Source of the DNA: Candidatus Baltobacteraceae bacterium
GTDB lineage: Bacteria > Vulcanimicrobiota > Vulcanimicrobiia > Vulcanimicrobiales > Vulcanimicrobiaceae
Assembly: GCA_035502855.1 (NCBI GenBank)
Contig: DATJTX010000024.1
Coordinates: forward strand, 124,001 to 188,000
DNA: 64,000 bases
Direction: 5' to 3'
Shown piece by piece: positions 1-9,314 of this stretch. Both the position numbers and the translations under genes were made by a program. Positions within the stretch are counted from its first letter, which is position 1. Every line of letters starts with the position of its first letter. The notes beneath the pieces are model-generated. The model saw only the letters and a list, made by a program, of their open reading frames with translations. It was not told the DNA's origin and searched no databases.

Positions 1-1
1 C

Positions 2-655
2 GCGATCGGAACGGTGCTTTACTGCGCCACCGCGATCGTCTTGATCGGAGCGGTGCCGTGGAATCACGTCCCGGTCAAAAACCCGCTCGTTTACGCGGTC
101 GCGCCGCTGCATCAGCCGTGGCTTTCCTGGGTCATCACCATCGGCGTGCTCGCCGGGACGACCAGCGTCGCGCTCAGCTCATTGCTCGGCCAGACGCGGA
201 TCTTTTACGTGATGGCACGCGACAAGATGCTGCCGCCGGTGGTCGCGGTGATCAACCCGCGCTTCAAAACGCCGGTGCGCACGACGATGGTAACCGGGAT
301 CGCGGTCGCGCTCCTGACGCTGATCGTGCCGCTCGACGAATTGCTCAACCTGGTGAACATCGGAACGTTGATCGCCTTCACCGTCGTCTGCGCCGGCGTG
401 CTGTACCTGCGCAAGCGCAAACCCGATCTTCCGCGAAGCTTCCGCGTGCCGTTTGTCCCACTCTTTCCGATCCTCGGCATCGCCTTCTCCCTCTTTCTCG
501 CGGTCTTCGGCCTCTCGCGCACGACCTGGACCTGGTTTGCGATCGCGCTCCTGGTCGGACTGGTCTTTTTCTTCAGCTACGGCTTCCGCACGTCCAAACC
601 CGAGGAGATCGAGCCGGTCGTGGAGCCCGACGGCATCGCGGAGCAGTTTGTTTAG
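2..655 (+). CDS. APC-superfamily amino acid permease (5' truncated by window edge)
   Basis: The reading frame is open from base 2, so the true start lies upstream. The visible 217 residues are the C-terminal half of an amino acid permease of the APC superfamily, most like the cationic amino acid transporter (CAT/YfnA) branch: about six hydrophobic helices, a conserved loop with GQTRIFYVMARDKMLP after a transmembrane helix, and the family sequence NIGTLIAFTVVCAGVLYLR followed by a basic loop. It should import amino acids by proton symport across the inner membrane. The stop is TAG at 653. The substrate cannot be told from this fragment. Confidence 0.85.
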   Translation, partial: AIGTVLYCATAIVLIGAVPWNHVPVKNPLVYAVAPLHQPWLSWVITIGVLAGTTSVALSSLLGQTRIFYVMARDKMLPPVVAVINPRFKTPVRTTMVTGIAVALLTLIVPLDELLNLVNIGTLIAFTVVCAGVLYLRKRKPDLPRSFRVPFVPLFPILGIAFSLFLAVFGLSRTTWTWFAIALLVGLVFFFSYGFRTSKPEEIEPVVEPDGIAEQFV

Positions 656-779
656 CGTCGGCAAACCGGCTGTAAACCTTCCGTAACGCGGCGATTATCG
701 ACGCCGCTCGGCCCCTCGAGCAGCCGATCATCGCTATTGGGTGTGGTTGTTGGAAGATATACAAGAGGTGCTATCTATC

Positions 780-1376
780 ATGGCCACTCGTTTTGCACGG
801 GCTGAACGCTCGATTTCCCCCGCCAACCTTCGTGCCCGCGCGACGCAGGTGTATGCGCTCTTTGCGTGGCTACACGTCCCCGCCGTCGCGGCAATCGCGC
901 TCGCCGCGCACAACGGCTGGCTCGGTCCGGTGATGCTGCTCGCCGAAGTGGCGACGTTCGCAACCGTTTGCGCGCTGACGATGAAGGACGGAATCCTGCT
1001 GCGATCGATCATGGCGGTCGCGCTGACCCTCGGCCCGATCTTCTTCGTCTACGCCGGACGCGGCGGCGCCATCGACTATCACGGCTATTACTTCGTCGCT
1101 CTGGCGATGCTGGCGGCCTACGTCGACTGGCGTCCGATCGCGATCGCCTCGCTCCTGGCCATCGGTCTTGCGCAAGTGAGCCTGGGCCTGGCCGCGTTGC
1201 AAGGCGTCTACGTTCTGGCCGAATGCTCGATGCTCGTCTGGATCACCTACGCAATGCAGATGTTTCTCAACCGCGTCGACGACCTGATGAACTTCACGGC
1301 CGAAGCGATCGCGGGCGAACTCGCCGAAAAGGCGAGCCTGCAAGCTGAAATCAGCCGTCTCAGACACACCGCATAG
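780..1376 (+). CDS. Membrane protein with C-terminal coiled-coil tail, unknown function
   Basis: I do not recognise a family. The 198-residue protein has about five hydrophobic segments (roughly residues 25-165) followed by a cytoplasmic-looking amphipathic tail ending EKASLQAEISRLRHTA, which has heptad character. I chose ATG 780 over GTG 741 because AGAGGTG at 764-770 is a good ribosome binding site 9 nt upstream. The next gene, 20 nt downstream, encodes a shorter membrane protein with almost the same tail, so the two probably act as a pair. It could be a sensor or signalling input module, but no output domain is present. Confidence 0.75.
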   Translation: MATRFARAERSISPANLRARATQVYALFAWLHVPAVAAIALAAHNGWLGPVMLLAEVATFATVCALTMKDGILLRSIMAVALTLGPIFFVYAGRGGAIDYHGYYFVALAMLAAYVDWRPIAIASLLAIGLAQVSLGLAALQGVYVLAECSMLVWITYAMQMFLNRVDDLMNFTAEAIAGELAEKASLQAEISRLRHTA

Positions 1377-1396
1377 CGCCGCGCGAGGGGAGGACC

Positions 1397-1696
1397 ATGA
1401 TCGTTCACACGCGCATGCGTGCCCGCACTGCGTTCCTCTACTCGTTGATCGTCTGTCTCAACATCCCGGCAGCGATCCTCGTGGTGAACCGCGCATCGAT
1501 CTTCATCGCTTCGGCGGCGTTGATCGAGTGCGCGGTCCTCATCGGCATCGCGCTCACGATTCGATCGATCTTCAAAAGCTTCGACCATGTGCTGGACGTA
1601 ACGACCAAAGCCACCGCCGAAGCTCTGGCCGACGAAATCGAAGAGAAGACCAGCCTCCAAGCCGAACTCAGCCGGCTGCGCGCGATCGCCTCGTAG
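1397..1696 (+). CDS. Small two-helix membrane protein, partner of the preceding gene
   Basis: A 99-residue protein with two hydrophobic segments (about residues 12-32 and 36-55) and a helical tail ending EEKTSLQAELSRLRAIAS. The tail aligns closely with that of the 198-aa protein just upstream, with AEALADEIEEKTSLQAELSRL matching AEAIAGELAEKASLQAEISRL almost position for position. GGGGAGG lies just before the ATG. Shared tails and adjacency suggest hetero-association through a coiled coil; the function is unknown. It ends 18 nt from the convergent minus-strand gene, with no obvious terminator between them. Confidence 0.7.
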   Translation: MIVHTRMRARTAFLYSLIVCLNIPAAILVVNRASIFIASAALIECAVLIGIALTIRSIFKSFDHVLDVTTKATAEALADEIEEKTSLQAELSRLRAIAS

Positions 1697-1714
1697 CGCC
1701 CCCGGCCGAACCGT

Positions 1715-2185
1715 CTATTGCGTCTGGGCCGGTGGTCCCGGAGCGGCCTCGCCGATGCCCGGCGTCATTACCTGGATGCGCGCGGTGCGCGGATCGTAGG
1801 ATGCCTGCACGCCCAGCACACGCGCCATCGCGCGCAGCCCGATCATGACCCGCCCGCGCACGCGGAAGGGCGCGTGCTTGAGCGTGAAGGGCATGCCGTT
1901 GATCGTGGCATGAACATCCCCGACGCGCAGCCGCAGCGACTGGCTCCCGCGCACGACGTAGATGTTCGTTCCGTCGACCGACGTCTGGGCCCCGAGCGCG
2001 TCGGCCAACGAGCGAACCGGAACGTAGACCCGATTCCCGGTCGTAACCGGGGGAACGTCGCTCTCGACGGTCTGGCCGTCGACGACCATGTCGGCCGGAC
2101 GAGAGAATGCGAGCAGCGTCGAACCGAGCGCCGCGAAGACCGCGGTCAGAACCAGCGTCTGAACCGTGGGCCGGCGGTAGGTCAT
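1715..2185 (-). CDS. Copper amine oxidase N-terminal (stalk) domain protein
   Basis: A 156-aa exported protein: a hydrophobic segment at about residues 8-27, then a copper amine oxidase N-terminal-like domain (PF07833 type) recognised by NRVYVPVRSLADALGAQ and RVMIGLRAMARVLGVQASYDP, the paired 'VPVR..A..LG' repeats of the family, followed by a Pro-rich tail. In bacteria this domain is usually a cell-surface or peptidoglycan-associated module with no oxidase activity, and no oxidase domain is present here. The ATG overlaps the ispG stop by 4 nt (ATGA), so it is translationally coupled as the last gene of the rpsB-ispG operon. Confidence 0.8.
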   Translation of the reverse strand: MTYRRPTVQTLVLTAVFAALGSTLLAFSRPADMVVDGQTVESDVPPVTTGNRVYVPVRSLADALGAQTSVDGTNIYVVRGSQSLRLRVGDVHATINGMPFTLKHAPFRVRGRVMIGLRAMARVLGVQASYDPRTARIQVMTPGIGEAAPGPPAQTQ

Positions 2186-3324
2186 GACACGCTCGTGATC
2201 TCGCTCGCGTACGACGGATACTTCTCGGCGATCACCTTCTCGATTTCCAACCGCAGCATACCGAGCAACTCATCCTCGGGATAGGTGCCGACCAGCTCGC
2301 CGGCGCGGTAGATCGCACCCTTGCCTTTGCCGCCGGCGACGCCGACGTCGGCCATCTTCGACTCCCCCGGACCGTTGACGACGCAGCCCATCACCGCGAC
2401 TTTGACCGGCGCGCTATACTCCTTGGCGATCGCTTCGACCGCGCGGCCGAGTTCGAGCACCGAAATCTCCGCGCGCCCGCACGACGGACACGCGGTGATC
2501 TCGAACCCCTTCTCGCGCAGGCCGAGCGACTTGAGGATCGACCAGCAGACCGGCACTTCTTCGATCGGGTCGGCTGCCAGCGACACGCGAATCGTATCCC
2601 CGATTCCTTCGTATAGCAGAATCCCTAGGCCGATCGACGACTTGATCGTGCCGTCGCGCAGCAGTCCTGCCTCGGTGATACCGAGATGCAGCGGATACGG
2701 CGTCCCGCGCTCGCGCAGACGCCGGTCCATCAAGCGGTATGCATCGACCGTCGTGTTTACGTCGTGCGCCTTGAGCGAGATCGCGATCTCGGTATGACCG
2801 TGTTCCTCGAGAATCAGCACGTGGCGCAATGCCGATTCGACCATCGCTTCCGCCGTGTGGCCGAGCGTCTTCTCGAGATCGGGCGCGAGCGAACCCATGT
2901 TCACACCGACGCGCACCGGAATGCCGCGTGCTTTGGCGGCGGTGACGACTTCGGCAACCTTCTTCGGATCGCGAATGTTGCCGGGATTCAACCGCAGTTT
3001 GGCGACCCCGGCCTCAATCGCGGCGAGCGCCATCTTGTGATCGAAATGGATGTCGGCGACGATCGGAACCGGCGAACGGTAGACGATCGCGGGCAGACCG
3101 GCGGCATCGGGCGGATCCTTCACCGTTACGCGCACGATCTCGCAGCCTTCCATCGCGAGCCCGTAGACTTGTTCCAGCGTCGCGTCCGCATCGGCCGTGT
3201 CGGTGGTGGTCATCGACTGCACCGCGACCGGATGATCGCCGCCGATCCACACGCTCTTGGCGTCGGACTTGCCGGTCTTGTTCTGTAAGAAAATCGGGTT
3301 GGATTTACGCCGCAAGCGAATCAC
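2182..3324 (-). CDS. ispG: 4-hydroxy-3-methylbut-2-en-1-yl diphosphate synthase (IspG/GcpE)
   Basis: Converts MEcPP to HMBPP, the penultimate step of the MEP isoprenoid pathway, using a [4Fe-4S] cluster. The 380-aa length suits the short bacterial form. Family signatures seen: VQSMTTTDTADADATL near the N terminus, the TIM-barrel segment KLRLNPGNI, the cluster cysteines in ACPSCGR and MGCVVNGPGES. It begins with GTG directly after rseP and lies in the same operon as dxr (the first committed MEP enzyme), uppS and cdsA, grouping isoprenoid precursor synthesis with undecaprenyl carrier and phospholipid synthesis. Confidence 0.97.
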   Translation of the reverse strand: MIRLRRKSNPIFLQNKTGKSDAKSVWIGGDHPVAVQSMTTTDTADADATLEQVYGLAMEGCEIVRVTVKDPPDAAGLPAIVYRSPVPIVADIHFDHKMALAAIEAGVAKLRLNPGNIRDPKKVAEVVTAAKARGIPVRVGVNMGSLAPDLEKTLGHTAEAMVESALRHVLILEEHGHTEIAISLKAHDVNTTVDAYRLMDRRLRERGTPYPLHLGITEAGLLRDGTIKSSIGLGILLYEGIGDTIRVSLAADPIEEVPVCWSILKSLGLREKGFEITACPSCGRAEISVLELGRAVEAIAKEYSAPVKVAVMGCVVNGPGESKMADVGVAGGKGKGAIYRAGELVGTYPEDELLGMLRLEIEKVIAEKYPSYASEITSVS

Positions 3325-3329
3325 GATTG

Positions 3330-4463
3330 CTACAGGACCCCTTGTCCGGAAACGATGCGAGCGATGTCGTGGAAGGCGACCAGGATCATGAGCGCCATCA
3401 GCGCTGCGAGACCCGCAAGATGCACTAACGCTTCTTTATCGGGGTCGACGGGTTTGCCGCGCACGAGTTCCGCAATGATGAACGCCGCGCGGCCGCCGTC
3501 GAGCGCCGGGATCGGCAGCAGGTTGAATAGGCCGAGTGCGAACGAGATCGTGGCCGCCAGCGCCAGATACGGGCCCCACCCGAACTCTTGCACGATCCCC
3601 GCAACTTGCCCCATGCCGACCGGACCAGAGACCTGGCTCGCGTATTTCGTGAAATGCGTCACCAGCAGACCGAGCGATTCGAACGTCTGGTCGGCAACGT
3701 TCACATATTCGGATCCGACGTACTGCAGCGTCTTCCCGAGCGCGACGCGCTCGTAGGCCGGCTCGGGTGAAAACCCGATGCATCCCAACTTGGCGCTCTG
3801 CGGGCAGGGTTGCGGCTTGACGTGAATCGTCTTGCTCACGCCGTTGCGCTCGTAGGTGACATCGATGCTCTTCCCGAGCGATCCGTGGATCGTATCGACC
3901 AACGCGTTGGCGTTGGTCACGTCCCTGCCGTTAACGCGCACGCCCACGATGCGATCGCCCGGACGCATGCCGTGCGCTGCCGCCGGATAGCCGGGCTCCA
4001 CCATGGTAACGATTGCGCGATCGATGCGGTCGCTGGGCACGCCGAAGGCCAGCGCGCCGATGAGCAGGATGATGTACGCAAGTATGAAGTTGGCGATCGG
4101 GCCGGCCAGGACGATGATCAGACGCTGCCACGGATTCTTCGATTGAAAGTTGCGAGGCGAGCGCGCCGGGGATTCGCGAAACTCGCGCTGCTGCTCGGCC
4201 TCGGTCGTCTTGTTGTCCTCGCCTTCCATCGCGCAGTAGCCGCCGATCGGCAGCAAGCGCAGCGAGTATTGGGTACCGGTGCGGGGGCTAACCCAGCTGA
4301 ACAGCTTAGGACCGAAGCCGACCGCGAACTCGTTCACCTTCACGCCGTTGCGGCGCGCGACGATGTAGTGGCCCAGTTCGTGCAACACGATCAATACCGA
4401 AAGCATCACCAGGAAGGTGACGATCTTGTCGATCGATTCGAGGTTGACGACGGCTAAGTGCAC
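3330..4463 (-). CDS. rseP: Site-2 zinc metalloprotease RseP (M50 family)
   Basis: Intramembrane protease that cleaves anti-sigma factors and remnant signal peptides. The 377-aa protein has the HELGH zinc motif at residues 28-32 in the first membrane helix, a central PDZ domain (about residues 150-230, with PGYPAAAHGMRPGDRIVGVRV), and the C-terminal second zinc ligand motif NLLPIPALDGGR. It starts with GTG; GAGG lies 8 nt upstream, and the first 10 nt overlap the end of dxr. The dxr-rseP neighbourhood is common in bacteria. Its substrate here is not shown by context. Confidence 0.95.
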   Translation of the reverse strand: MHLAVVNLESIDKIVTFLVMLSVLIVLHELGHYIVARRNGVKVNEFAVGFGPKLFSWVSPRTGTQYSLRLLPIGGYCAMEGEDNKTTEAEQQREFRESPARSPRNFQSKNPWQRLIIVLAGPIANFILAYIILLIGALAFGVPSDRIDRAIVTMVEPGYPAAAHGMRPGDRIVGVRVNGRDVTNANALVDTIHGSLGKSIDVTYERNGVSKTIHVKPQPCPQSAKLGCIGFSPEPAYERVALGKTLQYVGSEYVNVADQTFESLGLLVTHFTKYASQVSGPVGMGQVAGIVQEFGWGPYLALAATISFALGLFNLLPIPALDGGRAAFIIAELVRGKPVDPDKEALVHLAGLAALMALMILVAFHDIARIVSGQGVL

Positions 4464-5662
4464 TTAATGTCCTCTACGTACTCCGCGGCCAGAAGTCGCG
4501 CGTCCGAATCCGCTTCTCGAATGTGGGTGAGGGTCGCATCCCGATGAGCTACCCGTTGGAGCGTACGCTCGATGATTCGCGCGATCTCACCGAACCGTAC
4601 TTTCCCTTCGACAAAGGACCGCACCGCGACTTCGTTGGCGGCCGAAAGCACCGCCGGGGCGGTCCCGCCGCGAGCCAGCGCTTCATAGGCCAGGCCCAGG
4701 CACGGAAACCGCTCGAGATCGGGACGCTCGAACTCATAACGCAGCTCGGCCGCGCCGGGTTGAGCTCCGAGAATCCGGAGGGGGTCCAGTGACCCTTCGA
4801 CAGGCTCAGGGTGACAGAGCTCCCTTGTGTCACGCTGAGCTTGTCGAAACGTCGGGAGCCGATCGGGATATGACAGCGCGTACCCGATGGGCAAGCGCAT
4901 GTCGGGGGCGCAGAGCTGTCCCTTGACGCTGCCGTCCCGGAACCAGACGAACGCATGGGCGATCGATTGCGGATGGATCGCGACCAGCACGCGCTCGCCG
5001 GGCTGCTCGAAGAGACGCGCGGCCTCGATGACCTCGAGGCCTTTGTTCATCAGCGTGGCGGAGTCGATCGTGTTCTTCGTGCCCATGCGCCAGGTCGGAT
5101 GGCGAAGCGCCTGCTCGAGGGTCGCCTCGGCCATCTCTGCCGCCGATGCACGCCGGAACGGTCCGCCCGAGGCGGTGAGAATGAGGGCGGCTACGGCGGC
5201 CCGGTCTTCCCCGACCAGGCACTGGAAGAGCGCGCTGTGCTCGGAATCGACCGGTAAGAGCCGGCTGCCGCTGCGCGCGGCGGCGGCCAGCATGACCTCA
5301 CCCGCCGCAACGATCAGTTCCTTGTTGGCCACCGCGATGTCGGTTCCGCGCTCGATCGCTGCCAGCACCGCGTCGAACGCGACCGCCCCGTCGGTAGCGG
5401 CGAGCACCAGGTCGGGACGGCTCTCGACCGCGACGCGAAGCAGCCCTTGCGGACCGTCCGCGGCGCTGGTCGCGATCTCGGGCGTAAAGCGGGCGCACTG
5501 TTCGTGCAGCAACCGCAGATTTCGGCCCGCCGCCAAACCGGCGACGGTGAAGCGATCCGGATGCGCCGCGATGACGTCGAGCGCCTGGGTGCCGATCGAT
5601 CCGGTCGAACCGAGAATCGCGACGCGTTTCGTTCTGTTGGCGTTCGTTCCGTAAGCGCTCAT
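4454..5662 (-). CDS. dxr: 1-deoxy-D-xylulose 5-phosphate reductoisomerase with in-frame palindrome insert
   Basis: Converts DXP to MEP with NADPH. Family motifs: ILGSTGSIGTQALDV (Rossmann loop), VANKELIV, PVDSEHSALFQCL (metal and substrate site), ASGGPFR, NKGLEVIEA, HPQSIAHAFV and SAANEVAV. At 402 aa it is near normal length, but between SYPDRLPTF and LRYEFERPDLERFPCL it contains an extra stretch read from an inverted repeat (4796-4848) that gives RDTRELCHPEPVEGS. The insert lies in the linker region after the catalytic domain and keeps the frame, so the enzyme is probably active. Its ATG overlaps the cdsA stop by 4 nt. Confidence 0.96.
   Translation of the reverse strand: MSAYGTNANRTKRVAILGSTGSIGTQALDVIAAHPDRFTVAGLAAGRNLRLLHEQCARFTPEIATSAADGPQGLLRVAVESRPDLVLAATDGAVAFDAVLAAIERGTDIAVANKELIVAAGEVMLAAAARSGSRLLPVDSEHSALFQCLVGEDRAAVAALILTASGGPFRRASAAEMAEATLEQALRHPTWRMGTKNTIDSATLMNKGLEVIEAARLFEQPGERVLVAIHPQSIAHAFVWFRDGSVKGQLCAPDMRLPIGYALSYPDRLPTFRQAQRDTRELCHPEPVEGSLDPLRILGAQPGAAELRYEFERPDLERFPCLGLAYEALARGGTAPAVLSAANEVAVRSFVEGKVRFGEIARIIERTLQRVAHRDATLTHIREADSDARLLAAEYVEDIKCT
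4796..4848. repeat. REP-like palindromic element inside dxr
   Basis: Two 21-nt arms (4796-4816 and 4828-4848) are inverted copies with two mismatches, separated by an 11-nt loop. The arm core, TTCGACAGGCTCAGGGTGACA, is a dispersed palindromic repeat known from many high-GC bacterial genomes and is normally intergenic. Here it lies in coding sequence and is translated in frame. The transcript can fold into a long hairpin in the middle of the dxr message. Confidence 0.9.
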
Positions 5663-6462
5663 TGCGGCACCGTCAATATGCCGAGAAGATGCAGCATACC
5701 AAAGTACGCCATGCCGCCGAAGAGATACGAATCAAAACGATCGAGCACGCCGCCGTGGCCTTGAATGATCGCTCCGGTATCTTTTACGCCCGCATCGCGC
5801 TTGAGCGCCGATTCGGCCAGATCGCCGGCCTGGGCCGCAATGCAGGTCGCCGCGCCCAGGGCCAGACCTTGCCACCACAGCAGCTGCAATGGCGGAATCC
5901 AGACCGCGGCAGCGGTCGAGATGGCCGAGACGATCGCCAGCGCGCCGAGCGAGCCTTCGACGGTTTTCTTCGGCGAAATTCTGGTCAGTTGATGGCGTCC
6001 GATCAGCGAACCGACCGACATCGCGCTGATGTCGGTGAGCGCGATCAACACGATCACGTCGTAGGTCCACCAGATACCCAACTGTGGGATCGAGCGCAGA
6101 AAGACGAAGTACGTCATCAGCTTGCCGATGTAGAGCACGGCGAGCACGGTGTAAGCCGTCCGCGCGAAGTACCCTTTCTCTTCGCCGTACATGCCGAGCG
6201 AGAAGCTGGCGAAGATGATGGCGGCGAGAAGCGCGCCCTCCCACTTGTGCAGCAGGTCGAACATCGCGAGCACGATATAGGTGACGACGCCCGCGATCGC
6301 GACCGGATATTCGAGCGGCTGGCCTTTGATCTCGCAGAGCGCGTTCAGTTCGTAGAGGCACAGCACGCCCAATACGAGTACGAGCGCATCGAACGTCCAG
6401 ACCCGCCACACCAGCGCCAGGCCGACGACCGCGAGCAGCAGCCCAACGACGATCCGCCGCAC
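5659..6462 (-). CDS. cdsA: Phosphatidate cytidylyltransferase (CdsA)
   Basis: Makes CDP-diacylglycerol from phosphatidic acid and CTP at the inner membrane, feeding phospholipid synthesis. The 267-aa protein has about eight hydrophobic helices and the C-terminal family signature DTGAIIQGHGGVLDRFDS with the metal-binding aspartates; an upstream SKP-type motif appears as ISPKKTVEGS. It starts with GTG 9 nt after the uppS stop, and its own stop overlaps the dxr start (ATGA). The uppS-cdsA-dxr-rseP order is a widely conserved block. Confidence 0.96.
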   Translation of the reverse strand: MRRIVVGLLLAVVGLALVWRVWTFDALVLVLGVLCLYELNALCEIKGQPLEYPVAIAGVVTYIVLAMFDLLHKWEGALLAAIIFASFSLGMYGEEKGYFARTAYTVLAVLYIGKLMTYFVFLRSIPQLGIWWTYDVIVLIALTDISAMSVGSLIGRHQLTRISPKKTVEGSLGALAIVSAISTAAAVWIPPLQLLWWQGLALGAATCIAAQAGDLAESALKRDAGVKDTGAIIQGHGGVLDRFDSYLFGGMAYFGMLHLLGILTVPQ

Positions 6463-6470
6463 GGCGCGCG

Positions 6471-7187
6471 TTATTCCCCGAAACGCCGCTGGCGAAGGGT
6501 GAACTCGCGCACCGCCTGCACGAGATGCTCGCCCGAGAAATCCGGCCAGTAGACCTCACTCATGACAAGCTCGGTGTAGGCTGCCTGATAGAGCAGAAAA
6601 TTCGAGAGACGCCGCTCGCCGCCGGGACGGATCAACAGATCCGGGTCCGGCACGCCCGCGGTGTAGAGATAGGACGAGATCAGTTCATCGTCGATGCGCG
6701 CGGCGTCCAAGGTGCCGTTCGCGACGTCATGCGCGATTGCGCGCACCGCACGTTCGAGTTCGCTACGCGAGCTGTAGTTGACCGCCAGGTTGAGGATCAG
6801 CCCGGTGTTGGCGGCGGTCTGCGTTTGCAGATCGTTCAGGGCGTCGCGCGAAAGCCTCGGTAATGCCTGCCAGTCGCCGATGATGCGCACGCGCACGTTG
6901 TTGCGCTGCAGCTCCGCCAGTTCGCTCTTGGCAAAGTAGACGCACAGGTCGAATAGGAAGGCGATCTCCTGCGAATCGCGGCGCCAGTTCTCGGTGGAGA
7001 ATCCGTAGACGGTGACGATCTCGATGCCGAGATCGCTCGCGGCGCGCGTGACGCTGCGCAGCGCCAAGATGCCGCGCCGGTGCCCTTCGAGCGCCGGCAA
7101 CCCGTGCGCGCGCGCCCAGCGGCGGTTGCCGTCCATGATGATCGCGACGTGACGCGGGACGTCAATTGCAACGGTCATAGGATTCAT
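6471..7187 (-). CDS. uppS: Undecaprenyl diphosphate synthase (cis-prenyltransferase)
   Basis: Condenses isopentenyl diphosphate onto FPP to make the C55 carrier lipid for peptidoglycan and glycan export. The 238-aa protein has HVAIIMDGNRRWARAHG at residues 13-29 (catalytic Asp and pyrophosphate-binding Arg), FSTENWRR and the C-terminal DLLIRPGGERRLSNFLLYQ signature. The ATG at 7187 lies 26 nt inside the end of the upstream 67-aa ORF; an ATG three codons further in is an alternative start. Confidence 0.96.
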   Translation of the reverse strand: MNPMTVAIDVPRHVAIIMDGNRRWARAHGLPALEGHRRGILALRSVTRAASDLGIEIVTVYGFSTENWRRDSQEIAFLFDLCVYFAKSELAELQRNNVRVRIIGDWQALPRLSRDALNDLQTQTAANTGLILNLAVNYSSRSELERAVRAIAHDVANGTLDAARIDDELISSYLYTAGVPDPDLLIRPGGERRLSNFLLYQAAYTELVMSEVYWPDFSGEHLVQAVREFTLRQRRFGE

Positions 7188-7365
7188 ATCCGCATACCAG
7201 GTCGATCTCCCCGTCGCGCTCGGTGGCGCGCAGGACGCGCAACGCTCCGATGCCGAGCCATCCGCCGACCGGTGCGAGCACGGAAAGATGCACGCGCGCC
7301 GCGCCGAGGATCGCGCGGGCTTGAACTTCAGGCATCAGTGCGAGATCAAGTGAATCGTTCATCAA
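7162..7365 (-). CDS. 67-aa hypothetical protein between frr and uppS
   Basis: This small ORF fills almost exactly the gap between the frr stop (7373) and the uppS start (7187), overlapping uppS by 26 nt, which is why I consider it real. The sequence is acidic at the N terminus, has a hydrophobic middle (VHLSVLAPVGGWLGIGALRVL) and ends CGYESYDRCN with two cysteines. I do not recognise the family. It could be a small regulator or a protein whose translation couples frr to uppS; it could also be a non-coding spacer that happens to be open. Confidence 0.5.
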   Translation of the reverse strand: MMNDSLDLALMPEVQARAILGAARVHLSVLAPVGGWLGIGALRVLRATERDGEIDLVCGYESYDRCN

Positions 7366-7372
7366 GGAGCCG

Positions 7373-7927
7373 CTAGACTTCCATGATGTCTTTTTCTTTG
7401 GTCACGACCAGCGAGTCGATCTCTTTGACGAAGCGGTCGGTGAGTTTCTGCAGCTGCTCCTGCATCCGCTTGTTGTCGTCTTCCGTGATGTCGTGATTCT
7501 TGAGCTGGGTCTTCAAATCGTCGTGGGCCTTGTGCCGCACGTTGCGCACCGCGACCTTCCCGTCTTCGGCTTTCTTTTTCACGACCTTGACCAGGTCTTT
7601 GCGGCGCTCTTCGTTGAGCGGCGGAATGCTGAGACGAATGGTCGAGCCGTCGACGTTGGGGGTGATGCCGAGGTCGCTCTTCTCGATCGCTTTGCGAATC
7701 TCGCCGGTCACGTTCTTGTCGAAGGCGGTGATCACCAGCGTGCGCGAGTCGGGGACGCTGACCGTCGCGACCTGCTTGAGCGGAACGGCCGAACCGTAGG
7801 CTTCGACGTGCAAACGGTCGAGCAGCGCCGGAGACGCGCGCCCGGTCCGAATCGACGCGAACTCGGAACGCGTCGCATCGAGGCACTTGGCCATCTTGGA
7901 TTCGAGGTCTTTGAAGAAATCGGCCAT
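7373..7927 (-). CDS. frr: Ribosome recycling factor
   Basis: Splits post-termination ribosomes together with EF-G. The 184-aa length is the family standard. Diagnostic stretches are RTGRASPALLDRLHVEAYGS near residue 28, LGITPNVDGSTIRLSIPPLNEERRKDLVK in the middle and the helical C-terminal KLTDRFVKEIDSL. It begins directly after the pyrH stop, inside the conserved rpsB-tsf-pyrH-frr order. Confidence 0.97.
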   Translation of the reverse strand: MADFFKDLESKMAKCLDATRSEFASIRTGRASPALLDRLHVEAYGSAVPLKQVATVSVPDSRTLVITAFDKNVTGEIRKAIEKSDLGITPNVDGSTIRLSIPPLNEERRKDLVKVVKKKAEDGKVAVRNVRHKAHDDLKTQLKNHDITEDDNKRMQEQLQKLTDRFVKEIDSLVVTKEKDIMEV

Positions 7928-7928
7928 G

Positions 7929-9306
<1,378 letters not shown>

Positions 9307-9314
9307 GGTTCTCC

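Noticed and set aside
671-698. TAAA-N14-GCGATTAT resembling a sigma-28 promoter before the gene at 780
   Set aside because: Spacer is one short and the -10 part does not match GCCGATAA; a true sigma-28 site at 43766 shows what a good one looks like here.
688-707. GCGGCG/CGCCGC hairpin after the permease gene
   Set aside because: Only a 6-bp stem with no T tract; too weak to call a terminator.
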